NCBI GenBank assembly: GCA_945788675.1
Contig: CALZMY010000118.1
Coordinates: 1 to 6,354 of the forward strand
Reading direction: 5' to 3'
Length of the DNA stretch: 6,354 nucleotides
Source of the DNA: an uncultured Gammaproteobacteria bacterium
GTDB taxonomy: Bacteria > Pseudomonadota > Gammaproteobacteria > SZUA-140
The notes under the pieces were generated by a model. That model had not been told where the DNA came from, did not search any database, and was given only the letters and a program-made list of their open reading frames with translations. Below are positions 5,344 through 6,354 of this stretch, in pieces. The position numbers were made by a program, and so were the translations under genes. The number at the start of each line of letters is the position of its first letter. Position 1 is the stretch's first letter.

Positions 5344-6240
5344 TTAAAGACACAGAAACTCGACTTCCTGCTGCTTGAGAAAGTCCTCTGCGTTAGCGCC
5401 TTCAAGAATGGCAAACGTCGACAACATGCCCGCTTCCATGCAGGTCGATGCAACCGTCGTGACTGAGCGAGGTGCACCTGGAATAGGCCACCCCGTTCGT
5501 GGATCGAGAATATGACCATAACGCACACCATCCTTGAATAGATAGCGCCGTGCATCTCCACTGGTCGCGACAGCACCCGTTTTCAAGCTGACCTGGCCCA
5601 ACTGGTTTTTACCGCTGCTTTCAGGGTCATCGATTGCTATTTGCCACGCACTACCATCAATGCGAGGACCAAGCGCACATAGATCTCCACCGAAGTTGAT
5701 CAACACACCAGTACTGATATGGGGCCTGAGTAACAATGCAGTACGATCCACCGCATACTCTTTACCCAGGCCCCCTAAATCGATTTCCATTCCACGCTGC
5801 ATTGTCAATACAGCAGAATGCCACTCAACCCTCGACCACCCCACCCGTGACAACACGTCCTTGACCGCATCAGATGATGGCACATTCGCGCTACCATCAA
5901 ATCGCCACACCTCACGCAACACGCCGGATGTGATATCAAAACGCCCACCACTCAACTGATAACACTGATCTGCATAATCCAGCAGCAATGCAGTCTCTTC
6001 ATCTACTGTAATGGGGTGCCCGGAGGCATTATTGAGTTTGAAAATGATGTTGTCGTCACGATAACGACTATATTTTTTCTCGATACGTCTGGCTTCGTGT
6101 TCTGCGATGGATAAAAGATGTGACGCCAGTGCTCGATCTGGCGTATCCATTAATAGCTCACATGGGCTTGCCATGGCTTTGAATCGCCCGACCCAGAGGC
6201 CATTCTGCTTCTCCAGTGATACAGATACCGCTCCCCTCAT
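5344..6240 (-). CDS. apbE: FAD:protein FMN transferase (ApbE family)
   Basis: This 298-residue protein belongs to the ApbE family, which attaches FMN from FAD covalently to Thr or Ser of target flavoproteins, for example Nqr/Rnf subunits or periplasmic FMN-binding domains. Visible motifs are AMASPCELL (22-30, the usual MGTP region), EKKYSRYRDDN (54-64), GGRFDITSG (98-106), MEIDLGGLGKEYAVD (151-165), INFGGDL (181-187), AVATSGDARRY (223-233) and YGHILDPRTGWP (241-252). Near the C-terminus the typical EAD-x3-T metal motif reads MEAGMLST (268-275): Thr275 remains but the Asp position is Gly271. There is no lipoprotein or Sec signal, unlike many Gram-negative ApbE proteins, so it may act in the cytoplasm. 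The ATG at 6240 has no clear Shine-Dalgarno before it; AGGGGAG lies just inside the gene. M23 is the only in-frame alternative, but it would cut into the fold. The preceding gene ends 15 bp upstream, so translation may be coupled. The target protein is not in this window. Confidence 0.9.
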   Translation of the reverse strand: MRGAVSVSLEKQNGLWVGRFKAMASPCELLMDTPDRALASHLLSIAEHEARRIEKKYSRYRDDNIIFKLNNASGHPITVDEETALLLDYADQCYQLSGGRFDITSGVLREVWRFDGSANVPSSDAVKDVLSRVGWSRVEWHSAVLTMQRGMEIDLGGLGKEYAVDRTALLLRPHISTGVLINFGGDLCALGPRIDGSAWQIAIDDPESSGKNQLGQVSLKTGAVATSGDARRYLFKDGVRYGHILDPRTGWPIPGAPRSVTTVASTCMEAGMLSTFAILEGANAEDFLKQQEVEFLCL

Positions 6241-6255
6241 TTTAAATGCTCAGTA

Positions 6256-6354
6256 TCAAAACTTAAAAGAAAACGTCCCCTGATAAACCAGTGCTTTCAT
6301 ATCTGGCAATGACACACCTGCATAGCTCTGCACTATATACTCAGCACGCATAGC
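6256..6354 (-). CDS. C-terminal end of a probable outer-membrane beta-barrel protein (partial)
   Basis: The last 32 codons of an open frame run in from the window edge and stop (TGA) at 6256. The C-terminus, ALVYQGTFSFKF, ends in Phe and has hydrophobic or aromatic residues at positions 1, 3, 5, 9 and 11 from the end (F, F, F, Y, L). This is the classical C-terminal beta-signal recognised by the BAM machinery. The gene ends 15 bp before apbE on the same strand, so the two probably form an operon. As I recall, ApbE homologues of this kind occur beside DUF3570 outer-membrane proteins with DUF4266 lipoproteins and thioredoxin-like proteins. DUF3570 is therefore a reasonable guess, but 32 residues are too few to assign it. 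Confidence 0.55.
   Translation of the reverse strand, partial: AMRAEYIVQSYAGVSLPDMKALVYQGTFSFKF

Noticed and set aside
5166..5576. Open frame on the - strand (136 codons) overlapping the ends of DUF1501 and apbE
   Set aside because: It is out of frame with apbE, runs through the terminator hairpin, and its product has no family features.
5660..5959. Open frame on the + strand inside apbE (99 codons)
   Set aside because: It is antisense to strong ApbE motifs and has no domain of its own.

Overview
The window reads as a chromosomal segment of a Gram-negative bacterium, most likely a gammaproteobacterium that lives at low or fluctuating oxygen. Three features point this way: a Pseudomonas RubB-like rubredoxin reductase, a lipoprotein and a Tat substrate with proteobacterial-type signal peptides, and the C-terminal tail of an outer-membrane beta-barrel protein. 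Rubrerythrin plus rubredoxin is typical of anaerobes and microaerophiles. The taxon is inferred, not proven.

Layout. (1) Positions 1-113: AT-rich upstream region with repeats. (2) Positions 114-1963, + strand: a compact operon of rubrerythrin, rubredoxin and NAD(P)H:rubredoxin reductase. Together these make a complete route from NAD(P)H through FAD and the Fe(SCys)4 centre to a diiron peroxidase, probably for scavenging H2O2. (3) Positions 1964-2240: a 277-bp spacer with a hairpin, a nested set of TTTCA/TGAAA half-sites, a probable promoter and a leader hairpin. (4) Positions 2241-5258, + strand: a two-gene unit encoding an outer-membrane-type lipoprotein of unknown function, distantly DUF1800-like, and a Tat-exported DUF1501 protein. 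(5) Positions 5259-5343: a convergent spacer with a perfect 13-bp hairpin. (6) Positions 5344-6354, - strand: an ApbE-type FAD:protein FMN transferase, preceded by the last 32 codons of a protein that looks like an outer-membrane beta-barrel.

The best candidate for an undescribed system is the lipoprotein/DUF1501 pair. Two exported proteins of unknown function are encoded 15 bp apart behind an apparently regulated promoter. A 14-bp sequence (CTACRATTGCTTCA) is shared, with one mismatch, between the region upstream of this pair and the region upstream of the rubrerythrin operon, so the two units may share a promoter type or regulator. No RNA genes, insertion sequences, CRISPR arrays or phage genes were seen.
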